Shown here: piece by piece, positions 1 through 9,000 of the stretch | How the letters are laid out: the number at the start of each line of letters is the position of its first letter | How positions within the stretch are numbered: the first letter of the stretch is position 1 | NCBI GenBank assembly: GCA_003343625.1 | Contig: QAKV01000028.1 | Location: 1-64,000 of the forward strand | Origin: Clostridiales bacterium | GTDB lineage: Bacteria > Bacillota > Clostridia > Lachnospirales > Lachnospiraceae | Direction: 5' to 3' | Length of the DNA stretch: 64,000 bases | Notes under the pieces: generated by a model | Database searches by the model: none | Seen by the model: the letters and a program-made list of their open reading frames with translations, nothing else | What the model was told of the DNA's origin: nothing | Program-made: the position numbers and the translations under genes

Positions 1-1
1 T

Positions 2-1472
2 TGGGGGCGCGGACAAAAAATTGGACTCCTTAAGGGCTCCGAAAGGAGCTGAATTAGAATGTATTCACAAGAGAAAATCGAGATTGCTTTAAAAGTATAT
101 CATCAATGCGGCTCTGTAACCACCACGATTCGAGTCCTTGGTTACCCGACCAGACGGGCACTCTACACATGGATAGCCAATGAAGGAACCGTCAAGCCGA
201 AACGAAAATCCTTGCAATTGGTGAACACAGCAGAACATCCACGGAATCCGCCTGTTGAAGTAAAAATGAATGCAATTCATCGTTGCTTTGAGCTTGGGGA
301 AAGTATAAAATCAGTATCAGAAGATATCGGCTATACCAGAACCAGCATTTACAGTTGGCGCAAGAAATATCTTCATGGAGGTATTACTGCATTGATAAAT
401 GATAAAAATATCAAACCCGATACGCTCACGGAAGGTTCCCCATCGATAGCATCTGACTCCGATCTGGCTCAATTACGGAATCAGCTCAGAGATATGCAAA
501 TGGAGATTGATATTTTAAAGGAAACGATCAATGTCTTAAAAAAAGACCCCGGCATCGATCAGACAGCTCTCAAAAACCGAGAGAAGGCAGTGATTATCGA
601 TGCCCTGAAAAGTAAATATCCACTGCCTGCCCTGCTGAAACGGCTTGAATTATCAAAAAGCAGTTACTATTATCAAGAAGCCGTCAAAAAGCGGCCTGAT
701 AAATACAAAGATATTCGTAATAGGATACGTCAACTTTTCTGCGAAAATAAACAGCGGTATGGATACCGGCGCATTTATGGCCTTCTGAAACGGGAGAAAC
801 TCACAGTTTCAGAGAAAGTGGTTCGCCAGATTATGCGGGAAGAAGGCCTTATTGTTATCTGCAAACGGCGCAGAAAATATAATTCCTATCGGGGTGAAAT
901 CTCCCCGTCAGTACCCAACAAAATAGAACGGAATTTTCATGCAGATAAGCCGAATCAAAAATGGCTCACGGATATTACCGAGTTCGCCCTGCCTGCCGGA
1001 AAAGTTTATCTGTCGGTACTTGTAGACTGCTTTGATGGGCTGCTTCCCGGCTGGACAATCAGCACTACCCCTGATTCTGTGCTTGTCAACACAATGCTTG
1101 ACCAGGCAATCGCCCAATTACCGGAAGGTGATCGTCCAATGATCCATTCAGACAGAGGTTGTCATTATCGGTGGCCTGGTTGGATAGGACGAATGGAGAA
1201 AGCGGGTCTGGAACGTTCAATGTCTAAAAAAGGTTGTTCTCCTGATAATGCAGCCTGTGAAGGTCTATTTGGCCGCCTAAAAAATGAAATGTTCTATTGT
1301 CAGGATTGGATGGGCGTTAAAATATCAGAGTTCATTGACATTCTCAATAATTATCTGCTATGGTATAATACAAAGCGTATTAAAACATCACTTGGAAATA
1401 AGAGTCCTTGGGAGTATCGGCAGAGCCTTGGTATGGTTGCATAACTAGTCTAGGAAAATGTCCGCACCCCCA
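2..1472 (+). mobile_element. IS3-family insertion sequence, complete
   Basis: The ends form a near-perfect terminal inverted repeat: tgggggcgcggaca at 2-15 and tgtccgcaccccca at 1459-1472 (one mismatch over 14), with the TG...CA termini usual for IS3. Between them lies one transposase gene filling almost the whole 1471 bp. Only one base of left flank is in the window, so a target duplication cannot be checked. The right end sits inside a reading frame for the C-terminus of a type III restriction subunit, so the element interrupts that gene. The matching ends and intact transposase suggest a recent, possibly active copy. Confidence 0.9.
59..1444 (+). CDS. IS3-family transposase, single-frame OrfA-OrfB
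   Basis: A 461-residue transposase that would catalyse copy-out/paste-in movement of the surrounding element. Two helix-turn-helix segments occupy about residues 5-45 and 70-110, followed by a leucine-rich coiled coil (about 140-165). The OrfB-like half follows, with its own helix-turn-helix and an rve/DDE integrase core. The acidic triad is visible as D305 (LTDITEF), D365 (HSDRG) and E401 (ACEGLFG); D365 and E401 have 35 residues between them, the DD(35)E spacing of the family. Most IS3 members make this protein by -1 frameshifting between two frames; here it is one continuous frame, either natural for this subgroup or a fused variant. The start ATG follows a GGAGCTG-type site. Confidence 0.93.
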   Translation: MYSQEKIEIALKVYHQCGSVTTTIRVLGYPTRRALYTWIANEGTVKPKRKSLQLVNTAEHPRNPPVEVKMNAIHRCFELGESIKSVSEDIGYTRTSIYSWRKKYLHGGITALINDKNIKPDTLTEGSPSIASDSDLAQLRNQLRDMQMEIDILKETINVLKKDPGIDQTALKNREKAVIIDALKSKYPLPALLKRLELSKSSYYYQEAVKKRPDKYKDIRNRIRQLFCENKQRYGYRRIYGLLKREKLTVSEKVVRQIMREEGLIVICKRRRKYNSYRGEISPSVPNKIERNFHADKPNQKWLTDITEFALPAGKVYLSVLVDCFDGLLPGWTISTTPDSVLVNTMLDQAIAQLPEGDRPMIHSDRGCHYRWPGWIGRMEKAGLERSMSKKGCSPDNAACEGLFGRLKNEMFYCQDWMGVKISEFIDILNNYLLWYNTKRIKTSLGNKSPWEYRQSLGMVA

Positions 1473-2017
1473 TTTGTGAGATTTTCAAAGACAAGACGGT
1501 CCGTTACACGGATCCCCACGACGGGGGCGCCGGCGTCTCCCAAAAGGAAGATTCCGTGCCGAAGGAATACAGGATCGACCTGTCCCGGGAGGACTGGTTC
1601 GCCTATACGGATCACTTCGGCACTTCGGAGGAAAAGGCGCTGGTGGCCTGCCTGCGGGGGTATGTCGGGGAGCTGCAAAAGCGTTACGACAAGGTGTATC
1701 TGGTGAGAAACGAAAGGGCCTTCCATCTGTATTCCTTCGAGACGGGGGAGCGATTCGAGCCGGATTTCGTTCTCCTCCTCTGGAAGAAGAAGGAGAACGG
1801 ATATGAACAGGTTCAGATTTTCATCGAGCCTAAGGGAAGCCAGCTGGTGGAACAGGATGGCTGGAAAGAAGAATTTCTTCTTCAGATGAAAGAGAAGGCC
1901 GTGCCGGTGAAACCCTTTATGGGCGACAACGATTACCGGGTCTGGGGAATGCATTTTTTCAACGAGGAAACCAGAGGGAAAGAATTCGAGAAAGAACTGA
2001 AGAATCTGCTGAAATGA
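1473..2017 (+). pseudogene. Type III restriction endonuclease Res subunit, 3' remnant interrupted by IS
   Basis: An open frame runs from the IS junction (first full codon at 1475) to TGA at 2017, about 180 residues, with no credible start of its own; GTG 1556 lacks a good ribosome site. The text (TSEEKALVACL, YLVRNERAFHLY, FEPDFVLLL, IFIEPKGSQL, WKEEFLLQM) is typical of the C-terminal nuclease domain of type III Res proteins, with the PD-(D/E)XK residues in EPDF and the E-x-K of EPK. The helicase part would lie left of the IS, outside the window. The subunit is therefore probably inactive. Family assignment is from motif memory. Confidence 0.8.
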
Positions 2018-2066
2018 AAAAGAGCCTTGCCGTCGGAGAAGGAGTCCCCTGCGGCGAGGCTCTTTT
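2018..2066. terminator. Bidirectional terminator between res remnant and mod
   Basis: Inverted repeat aaaagagccttgccg (2018-2032) and cggcgaggctctttt (2052-2066), 15 bp with one mismatch that is G-U in one orientation. An A-run on one side and a T-run on the other let it work for both convergent genes. Confidence 0.85.
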
Positions 2067-2069
2067 GTA

Positions 2070-3980
2070 TTATGAATTCATCCGGTAAAAACTTCTGGTG
2101 AACGCTTTATCCGCCTCGGAAAGCCCAAATTCGGCGTCATCCAGATCGCACAGATTGACGTAGAGCAGGTTTTTGTCCAGGATTTCCATCAAAAAGCGCT
2201 TTTGATCCTTCAAAGACAGCGCGGCGAAATCGTCCGCAGCGACCTTTAGCGCCGATGGGTCGATCCGGCAGCTGATGAAGCCGGATTTGCGCATTTCGCC
2301 GTAGAGAGCAGCCAGAGCATCGTTGCTCTTCGCCGCCTGGATCGCATCCGCGAAGCGCTGGTTTAATCGCGCCAGCTCGCAGTATACGAAGGAGCCGCCG
2401 CCCTTCCACTGCACGTCTTTGGAAATGCCGGTCTGTTCCCCCCGCATCGCTTTGACCAGACGGGGAATGGAAACGGTATGAATGTAGTCCATCTGTTCGA
2501 AGCCGATGAAATGGCGGTTCATCTTCAGCGCAGCGGCCTGCGTGGTGGCGGAACCCATGAAAAAATCCAGCACCCAGTCCCCTTCCTGAGTGGAGAGTTC
2601 CAGCGCACGGCGGATCAGATCTTCCGGTTTGGGATTGGTGAAGACGGAAGAGCCGAACAGTTCCATCTGATCTTTCGTGGCGTTGGTATTGGCGTCCAGC
2701 TCCTGCCAGAGGATGGACTGTTGCACGTCGTGCCAGATGGTGCTGCCCGCCTTGCCTTTGCCCTGGGATTTGGCTTCGGAATACCAGGTTTTCAGCTGCG
2801 GCCTGGACGTACCGTCGGCGCCGAACCGAATCCGGCCCTCCGCCAGCAGCCGTTCATAGGTTTGGCGTTCCGTCCGCCAGCACCGGCCGGCGGGAGGCAG
2901 ATATTCGACTCCCGTGTTGGGATTGACGATGGGGTAAGTCAGATTGGGCCGCACGTTGGGAGCATCGAAGGGCTCCAGCCGGTATCTGCCCTTCCCGTCG
3001 CCGTCGTCGTATCGGAAGGATTCCGGATCCAGAGCCAGGCGGAACCGGCTTTTATCGATCCGGTTCACGTCCTTTGCGTATACCAGAATGTGATTGCTGT
3101 TCTGGGAAAAGAGCCCGTCGCTGGAGACGGATTTCCGGGATTCCCAGGTCACGTCGGCGATGAAATTTTCCATGGAGAAAATTTCATCCGTCATCACTTT
3201 CAAATAGTGGGCGCCTTCGTCGGAAATGGACATATACAAAATGCCGTCCGGCGCCAAAAGCCTGTGGGCCGCCTGCAGCCGGTTCCGCAGGAAGACCAGC
3301 CAGGTGGACAGCTTGAAATTGGAGTTGTAGGAAAAGGTATCGGACGGTTTTGTCGCCAGAAAAAAGTAGGGGGGATCGATGAAGATGCAGCGGATCCGGC
3401 CCTCGAACCGTGGAAGGATGCTGTAGAGCCCCAGCAGATTATTCCCCTTGATGATCAGGTTGTCGTCCTCCGAAAGTCCGGCGACGGGCGTTTCGCCGTC
3501 GGCGGTATATTTCCTGGCGCCGGTGAACGCTTTGGGATCCAAAAGCCGGTCGATCTCATCAGGAGCCAGCAGCTCGTTATAGAAAATTTCGGAACGCTTT
3601 TGATCTTCTTTCGTCTGTCCGCCTTCCAGCACGCAGTCTTTGTAAGGGAACACCAGACAGACCCGGTTGGAGGAAGAAAGGAGGCTGTCGTCTTCTTTGG
3701 CCAGGCCGATTTTGTTTTTAAACCGGGTATAGCTGTCCGGCAAAAACTGCCGGTTATTGATGGCCCAGGCAAATCCGGACTTATCGAAAACCAGAAGGCC
3801 GTCCGCCTCCTGAAAGAAGCGGGCTTTTGTTTCCGGGTTTTTGAGCAGCAGCCGCAGCAGATTCGCGTCCAATCGCATGGCCGCCTCGTAGACGGCGTTG
3901 CGCAAAAACGTCCCGTCCTGAGCCGTGAAGCGGGGATCCTGTTTTAAAAGGGTTAAAAGGGTTGTATAAAAGTCAGTCAT
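2070..3980 (-). CDS. mod: Type III restriction-modification DNA methyltransferase (Mod)
   Basis: A 636-residue beta-class N6-adenine methyltransferase of type III systems, which recognises and methylates DNA and would normally guide a Res partner. The catalytic D-P-P-Y motif is at residues 202-205 and the AdoMet loop (D-F-F-M-G-S-A-T-T) lies near 473-481, the beta-class order; the region between carries the target-recognition segment. I start it at the ATG at 3980, which has AAGGAG six bases upstream, rather than at the ATG 18 bases earlier, which has none. It overlaps the end of the upstream acyltransferase by 8 bases, so the two are probably translationally coupled. The only Res sequence nearby is convergent and broken, so this enzyme may act alone. 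No simple repeat suggesting phase variation was seen. Confidence 0.9.
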   Translation of the reverse strand: MTDFYTTLLTLLKQDPRFTAQDGTFLRNAVYEAAMRLDANLLRLLLKNPETKARFFQEADGLLVFDKSGFAWAINNRQFLPDSYTRFKNKIGLAKEDDSLLSSSNRVCLVFPYKDCVLEGGQTKEDQKRSEIFYNELLAPDEIDRLLDPKAFTGARKYTADGETPVAGLSEDDNLIIKGNNLLGLYSILPRFEGRIRCIFIDPPYFFLATKPSDTFSYNSNFKLSTWLVFLRNRLQAAHRLLAPDGILYMSISDEGAHYLKVMTDEIFSMENFIADVTWESRKSVSSDGLFSQNSNHILVYAKDVNRIDKSRFRLALDPESFRYDDGDGKGRYRLEPFDAPNVRPNLTYPIVNPNTGVEYLPPAGRCWRTERQTYERLLAEGRIRFGADGTSRPQLKTWYSEAKSQGKGKAGSTIWHDVQQSILWQELDANTNATKDQMELFGSSVFTNPKPEDLIRRALELSTQEGDWVLDFFMGSATTQAAALKMNRHFIGFEQMDYIHTVSIPRLVKAMRGEQTGISKDVQWKGGGSFVYCELARLNQRFADAIQAAKSNDALAALYGEMRKSGFISCRIDPSALKVAADDFAALSLKDQKRFLMEILDKNLLYVNLCDLDDAEFGLSEADKAFTRSFYRMNS

Positions 3981-5022
3981 GTGGGGCTCCTTTTGCATGA
4001 ATTCCGGCGTCGGAGGAAGGAGTGCGATGAGCGCCTCCCGTACCCGTCAATGCCCGGCGAACGAGGCGATTGAGGGGAAAAAGCAGCAGGGCCGACGCGA
4101 ACGTAAGGGCGAAAACAGCGGGAATGCGTACAGGCCAGGAGAGAAGTCCGCCGGTCAGCTGCAGAAAGACGAACTGATACAGGTAAATTTCGGTGGAATA
4201 TTTCCCCAATATCCGCAGACAGGGGTTGTCCGCCGTCAGATAGGCCAGAAAATAGGTCAGAAGGATCAGGCCCGAAAGGCACATGAGGTTGCGCAAAACC
4301 ACCATACCGATCACGCTGTCTGTCCCAAACGCCAGGCTGGACAGACCGGCACAGGTCAGCAGGAATGCCGCAATCTTTCCCGCGACGGTTTTCAGAAACC
4401 CGGTGACTGCGTCAAAGTGTTCGTAGAACAAAAGGCCGGCGGGAAAAGCGAGCGAACTGGAATAGTATCCCTGGGGAAGGCCGACAAAATAGCAGATGAC
4501 GGCTCCGACCGCGGTGACTGCGGCGATGACTGCGATCCGATATTTGGGCAGGTAGCGATAGACACCGTAGAAAAGCGCATAAAAAAACAGCAGTTCCCAG
4601 ATATACCAGTTGGTGGAGGCAAAAAAGCCGGCTGGAATGCGGCTGAAAACCACCGTCCGCCCGGATAACAACTGGCACAGGAGGGAGTGCACATAGGCGA
4701 TGGCCGCCAGGGCGATCAGACAGGCGCATTTCGGAAAAAGAAAGTGCGCCAGATAATTCGGCTTCTGATGAAAAGAACGCGACATTCCGTAGGCGGATAC
4801 GAAGAAGAAAAACGCCACGGAGATGATCATGAATTTTCCCAGCGGGTAGAGCAGGGAGTTCTCGTAGCGAACCACATGGCCCACCACGATTTCCAGCGCG
4901 AAAAGGCCGCGCAGCCGATTGAAACCGGAGAAAAAGGCGGGTTCTGCACAGAAAGGGTGCGCTTTTACCCGAAACAGGAGAAGAAAAGCGAATATGGCAT
5001 AGATCAGGATGCAGTAAAGCAT
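3973..5022 (-). CDS. Acyltransferase family 3 membrane protein (OafA-like)
   Basis: A 349-residue integral membrane protein with about ten hydrophobic spans. The first loop carries R38-G39 followed by H49 (LRGLFALEIVVGH), the R-G...H signature of acyltransferase-3 enzymes, which transfer acetyl or other acyl groups across the membrane to surface sugars. Start chosen at 5022, where GGAGG precedes the ATG by five bases; a longer frame would run into the CotH-like gene. The gene follows that gene by 28 bases and overlaps the Mod gene start by 8 bases, so the three appear to form one transcript. Substrate unknown; a role in modifying the glycan made downstream is inference. Confidence 0.82.
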   Translation of the reverse strand: MLYCILIYAIFAFLLLFRVKAHPFCAEPAFFSGFNRLRGLFALEIVVGHVVRYENSLLYPLGKFMIISVAFFFFVSAYGMSRSFHQKPNYLAHFLFPKCACLIALAAIAYVHSLLCQLLSGRTVVFSRIPAGFFASTNWYIWELLFFYALFYGVYRYLPKYRIAVIAAVTAVGAVICYFVGLPQGYYSSSLAFPAGLLFYEHFDAVTGFLKTVAGKIAAFLLTCAGLSSLAFGTDSVIGMVVLRNLMCLSGLILLTYFLAYLTADNPCLRILGKYSTEIYLYQFVFLQLTGGLLSWPVRIPAVFALTFASALLLFPLNRLVRRALTGTGGAHRTPSSDAGIHAKGAPHD

Positions 5023-5050
5023 GGGAACCTCCACGATAAAATCAAGAGAG

Positions 5051-6745
5051 TCAGTATGACCATTCGGAAGCGAGAAATTCCGTTCGACGGCGTACGAAAT
5101 CAACCAGTTCTTCATAGGCCAGATCAAAAGATGAAACGTATTTTTGTTCTACATTGTCCGTTTCAGCTTCCCGGCAGCCGTTCCAGCGGATCCAGTCCAT
5201 TTGGGAGGAATCATAAATCATGTCCTTCCATTCGGGAAGGCGATCTGTGAGAATCGTTTCCATCAAAGGCAGCGCCTGAGAGGAAAAGCAGGAACGTACC
5301 TCATCCTGAAAGGATTCCTTGTCATAAAGCTGCGCCCAAATGGAATGGGGATAAATGTGCCTGCTGGCATATAGCTGCGTGGGATCCCGTAAGTCCAGAT
5401 CAGTATCCAGTTTTCCACCGTTGCCCCAGCCCTTGTCATAGTCCCAGGGAGGGCCGGCATAAATTTTGGAACTGATGCTGTCGGGATATTTATAAAAATA
5501 TTGGCTGGTTTTATTCGCGTCGATATTCTTTGACAGTTCTTCAACCAGGTATTTTTTTACGAAACTTTCCATATCGATGTATTCCTGATATTGAATGTCA
5601 GAAGAATCCGTATCGAGAAGGGAATCTTCCAAACGCTGAAACAGCCCTGCAATATAATTTACTTCGGAGACAGTGGCATGTTTCGGGCTTTGAATGACCG
5701 CAGGCTGTCCCTCCTCGGTGACAAAACCGCTTTCTTCATCCGGCCACCTTTCATCTAACTCGAACTCGACCAAATACCCTCCTGTGATATCGGAAGGGGA
5801 TTTGGCCCGGAATCCCATTTTCTGATCGGAGCGATAGGGATATTTCTTCAGCATTTCCTCGCCGTTGCGCGCGATATTCTCCGTTTCCAGATCCTGAACC
5901 GCAACTCGCTCGGGATCCACTTCCACTTTTTCAGTGATCAGATAAATTCCCAGATAGGAACCGTTGACATAGACATCCACAAAACGGGAGTCCGGAACAT
6001 AGGAGAGGCCGAGTCCCTGAGCGAGCTGCAGGGTCAGATAGTTCCTCAGGGAGGTCTGATCGAAGTAGTTGGAAATCAGAACCCATTTTTGGGCAGCGCC
6101 CATTTGGAGAATATCCGTTTCTTCCTCCATTTCCAGAAGGTAAGATTTTTTAGGAGCCTGATTGAAAGAAACATTGCCTCTGGCATGAATGGTGGAGTTT
6201 TTCGATAGGATCGAAATTCCCTGCGAAGAAGGGTTCAGCAGCGATACTTGGATGTAGGAAAGGTACTCTTTGGAGGCGTTAACTTTCTCCAGTTCCCCTT
6301 CCTTCGCTTCAATCCATAATGCCGGAAGCGCTGATGAATAGCATATTCGCAGCGTCGCTGCATTGCCCTGAATGAGGAAAGAAGATTCCGGCTGATCGAC
6401 AGTAAAAGAACTGCCTGCAGGGAATTCCTCATCCCCGATTCGGATGTCCTTAGTTGTAAAAATTTTTGGCTCGTATTTGTCCCGGGAAGAGGATATCCAA
6501 CCGGGAAGAAAAAGATAGTAACAATAGGGTTCTTTTTCCCAGACATCAATTCGATATGATCGGTTGCCATAGGAGAGGAGCGTATAGAAAGGACAACTCT
6601 CATTCCGGGCGGTTTCATCTGGCGAGGACTGGACTGAAAGCTGATGATACGGTTCTGGGGATGGTTCGGCAGGATGCGTGGAGAGAAGAAGAGCAGAAAA
6701 TATAATAATAATGCTGAAATTTAAAAGCAAAAAAAATTTTCGCAT
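5051..6745 (-). CDS. CotH-like protein kinase, secreted/membrane-anchored
   Basis: A 564-residue protein with an N-terminal hydrophobic segment (about residues 4-22) and then the CotH kinase-like domain. Recognisable blocks are the H-A-R-G-N segment, K-S-Y-L-L-E-M, the S-N-Y-F-D-Q-T-S-L-R-N-Y block, V-N-G-S-Y-L-G-I-Y, and P-W-D-Y-D-K-G-W-G-N with D435 and D437 in the position of the family's metal-binding acidic pair. CotH of Bacillus phosphorylates spore-coat proteins; similar proteins also occur outside sporulation, often near surface-polymer genes. It heads an operon with the acyltransferase and Mod, driven by a good candidate promoter at 6794-6821. The ribosome site is weak (AAAGGGA, about 11 bases from the ATG). 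Confidence 0.8.
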   Translation of the reverse strand: MRKFFLLLNFSIIIIFSALLLSTHPAEPSPEPYHQLSVQSSPDETARNESCPFYTLLSYGNRSYRIDVWEKEPYCYYLFLPGWISSSRDKYEPKIFTTKDIRIGDEEFPAGSSFTVDQPESSFLIQGNAATLRICYSSALPALWIEAKEGELEKVNASKEYLSYIQVSLLNPSSQGISILSKNSTIHARGNVSFNQAPKKSYLLEMEEETDILQMGAAQKWVLISNYFDQTSLRNYLTLQLAQGLGLSYVPDSRFVDVYVNGSYLGIYLITEKVEVDPERVAVQDLETENIARNGEEMLKKYPYRSDQKMGFRAKSPSDITGGYLVEFELDERWPDEESGFVTEEGQPAVIQSPKHATVSEVNYIAGLFQRLEDSLLDTDSSDIQYQEYIDMESFVKKYLVEELSKNIDANKTSQYFYKYPDSISSKIYAGPPWDYDKGWGNGGKLDTDLDLRDPTQLYASRHIYPHSIWAQLYDKESFQDEVRSCFSSQALPLMETILTDRLPEWKDMIYDSSQMDWIRWNGCREAETDNVEQKYVSSFDLAYEELVDFVRRRTEFLASEWSY

Positions 6746-6793
6746 GACAGTAGAAAATCCCTTTTTATCAAAACCGTAATATTACTATTCTAA

Positions 6794-6821
6794 AATATAA
6801 TATCGACTGTAATGAAGTCAA
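6794..6821 (-). promoter_or_regulatory. Candidate sigma-A promoter for cotH-acyltransferase-mod operon
   Basis: On the minus strand TTGACT (6816-6821) is followed after 16 bases by TATATT (6794-6799), about 50 bases upstream of the CotH-like start. Both hexamers are close to consensus and the region is AT-rich. Confidence 0.55.
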
Positions 6822-6861
6822 GCAAAACTGAAGGGAATGATATCTAAACGGGCAGGAAAGA

Positions 6862-6890
6862 TTGAAGAGACCTGAATTTTATGATAGACT
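6862..6890 (+). promoter_or_regulatory. Candidate sigma-A promoter of the glycan gene run
   Basis: TTGAAG (6862-6867), 17-base spacer, TAGACT (6885-6890), about 95 bases before the DUF2142 start. Four of six bases match consensus in each hexamer. It is divergent from the cotH promoter. Confidence 0.4.
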
Positions 6891-6985
6891 GTCAGAAGAT
6901 AAAAGATATCTCTGAAAATCTGATGCGGCGTTTTGGGCAGGAGCGTTGCGAAGCGGGGAAATGCCGTGGAGAGGAGGATTGCGTC

Positions 6986-8938
6986 GTGAAAAGGATTCTG
7001 GAAAAGATGCGCCGGGAACCTATCGGATATATGGTTTATCTGGCAGCGCTGTTCGCAATCCTTTTTGTCGGAATCAGCGACTTGAATCCGGGGCACATAT
7101 ATATCGGGCCATCCGGCCGAGAGCGCTATAATTGTTCCGGAGGCAATGCGGTCAGCCGGGACCAGGATTGGGAGGGTACCTTTACCGCTCAAAAGGACAT
7201 GCTGTGGGGAGTATCCCTGCGACTCAGCCTTTCACAGCAGGACAGGGAAAAGAATGCGACGAGATCGACCAGGGAAATCGCGGGAATCGTAAAGAATGCG
7301 GAAAACGCTTCTGTCATAGAAGCCGGAGAAGAAATCGAGGTGCTCTTAACAGCGGAAGAGGAAGTGATCGGGCGATGGTATTTTCCGGTAGGGGATGTGC
7401 GGCCGTCGACGGATCTGAAACTGGTCTTTTCTGAATCGCGACATGGGCTGAGCGGCGGGGAAATTACGGTAAATGTGCGGACGGGCCTGAGCGGGGAACG
7501 GGCTTTTGAAGTCAGGAATCTGGCGCCGATTTACGGACGCATCCCCGCAGAAGGAGTCCGGGGGATGATGCTGGCGGCGGCCTGTTTCGTCTTGCTGGTA
7601 TGTGCCGCAGCCGGAAAATACATGGCCTATCATAAGGCATGGCTGTTGCTGGGAAGTATTTTCGCTGCGTTGTGGATCGTTGTGATTCCTTATGCCAGGG
7701 TGCCGGATGAAGAAGCGCATTTCTTCAGGATTTATGAAATCACGGAAGGCCATATGTTTTCGGACGTGCGGGAAACGATGGAAGGAGAGGATATAGGCAG
7801 GCTCATGCCGGGTAACCTGGATGTGGCGACAAAAGAGCATGCGGCGACCTGGCGGGATATCATCGACCACAGGAATCTGAATGTGGATCGGGATGCGGAA
7901 GTCTGGTATTCGTTTCCAAACATGGCCCTGTATTCACCGGTTTCCTATCTGCCGCAGACCATCGGGGTCTGGCTGGGCAAGCTGTTTACGGACAGAGTAT
8001 TGGTTATGATCTATCTCGGGCGACTGGCGGGAGCGGGACTTTCGCTGGTTTTGATTTACTGGGCGCTGAAGATGGTTCCGGTAAAGAAAGAATGCCTGTT
8101 CCTGGTCGCTATGCTCCCCATGTATTTTCAGGAGTTGGTGTCCCTGTCGGCAGACAGCCTGATCAATGCGCTGGCCATCTTCTTCACTGCATTTTCGTTC
8201 AGGCTGATTGCTGAAAAGAGAGATCGTAAGATTACGAAAGGAGAAACGATTGCCTTATGGATGCTCGCACCTGCGATTTCCCTGTGTAAGGCTGTTTACC
8301 TTCCGCTCTGCGCGATGTATTTCATGATTCCGGAACGGTTGTTCCGAAGCAGGCGCCAGCGGATCGCGTGTACTGTGGGCCCGGTAGCAGCTGCAACCGC
8401 AGCCGATGCGGGATGGATGCTGGCGGGAAAGGTGGGAAGTTCCGCCAGCGGAGAACAAATCGCATATATTCTGCGATATCCGTTCGAATTCGTAAAAATC
8501 GTCTATCGGACGATCATGCAGTATGGCGATGAGGTAATTTTTGAAATGCTCGGAAGCAATATGGGCGGATTGAATATAGAAGTGGATGAAACGCCCCTTC
8601 TGATCCTGGCGTGCGTCATCGTGGTGTTGGCTGTTTCGCGTCCGGAAAACGGCATCCGTTTTTCCACAGCGCAGAAAATTATCTTCCTCTGTCTTTGTGC
8701 GGTTATTATATCGATGACTTGGGGAAGCATGTATCTGCTATATAATGAGGTTGGAAATAATTTGATTACCGGTTTTCAGGGGCGGTATCTGTTTCCGATG
8801 ATGCTATTGCTATTGGCCGGTTTGGAAAACAGAAATTTCGTGAGGAAAACGGGCGCTTTGAACCGATGGCTTTATCCGCTGGCAGGCAGCATCAATCTTT
8901 ATGTATTGCTTCTGGTGGCGGAGGAGATGTCCTGGTGA
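6986..8938 (+). CDS. DUF2142 family integral membrane protein (GT-C-like)
   Basis: A 650-residue protein with one N-terminal span, an extracytoplasmic region of about 180 residues, then ten or more spans. The P-D-E-E-A-H-F segment in the loop after the second span (about residue 240) is the acidic signature of DUF2142 proteins, which resemble GT-C enzymes using polyprenyl-phosphate sugars outside the membrane. I start it at GTG 6986, which has GAGAGGAGG eight bases upstream; an ATG 105 bases earlier lacks a site and gives an unlikely leader. It opens the plus-strand glycan run. The catalytic role is inferred from family resemblance. Confidence 0.75.
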   Translation: MKRILEKMRREPIGYMVYLAALFAILFVGISDLNPGHIYIGPSGRERYNCSGGNAVSRDQDWEGTFTAQKDMLWGVSLRLSLSQQDREKNATRSTREIAGIVKNAENASVIEAGEEIEVLLTAEEEVIGRWYFPVGDVRPSTDLKLVFSESRHGLSGGEITVNVRTGLSGERAFEVRNLAPIYGRIPAEGVRGMMLAAACFVLLVCAAAGKYMAYHKAWLLLGSIFAALWIVVIPYARVPDEEAHFFRIYEITEGHMFSDVRETMEGEDIGRLMPGNLDVATKEHAATWRDIIDHRNLNVDRDAEVWYSFPNMALYSPVSYLPQTIGVWLGKLFTDRVLVMIYLGRLAGAGLSLVLIYWALKMVPVKKECLFLVAMLPMYFQELVSLSADSLINALAIFFTAFSFRLIAEKRDRKITKGETIALWMLAPAISLCKAVYLPLCAMYFMIPERLFRSRRQRIACTVGPVAAATAADAGWMLAGKVGSSASGEQIAYILRYPFEFVKIVYRTIMQYGDEVIFEMLGSNMGGLNIEVDETPLLILACVIVVLAVSRPENGIRFSTAQKIIFLCLCAVIISMTWGSMYLLYNEVGNNLITGFQGRYLFPMMLLLLAGLENRNFVRKTGALNRWLYPLAGSINLYVLLLVAEEMSW

Positions 8939-9000
8939 GGCAGGAAAGCGCCGTTAAAGTCAGAATGTATAAGTAAGTCGAAGAGAGGAAGTTCACTTTC

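Noticed and set aside
2478-3947. Long open frame on the plus strand opposite the Mod gene
   Set aside because: The product is low-complexity, rich in F, V, G and Q, with no domain, and it is the antisense of a well-conserved methyltransferase.
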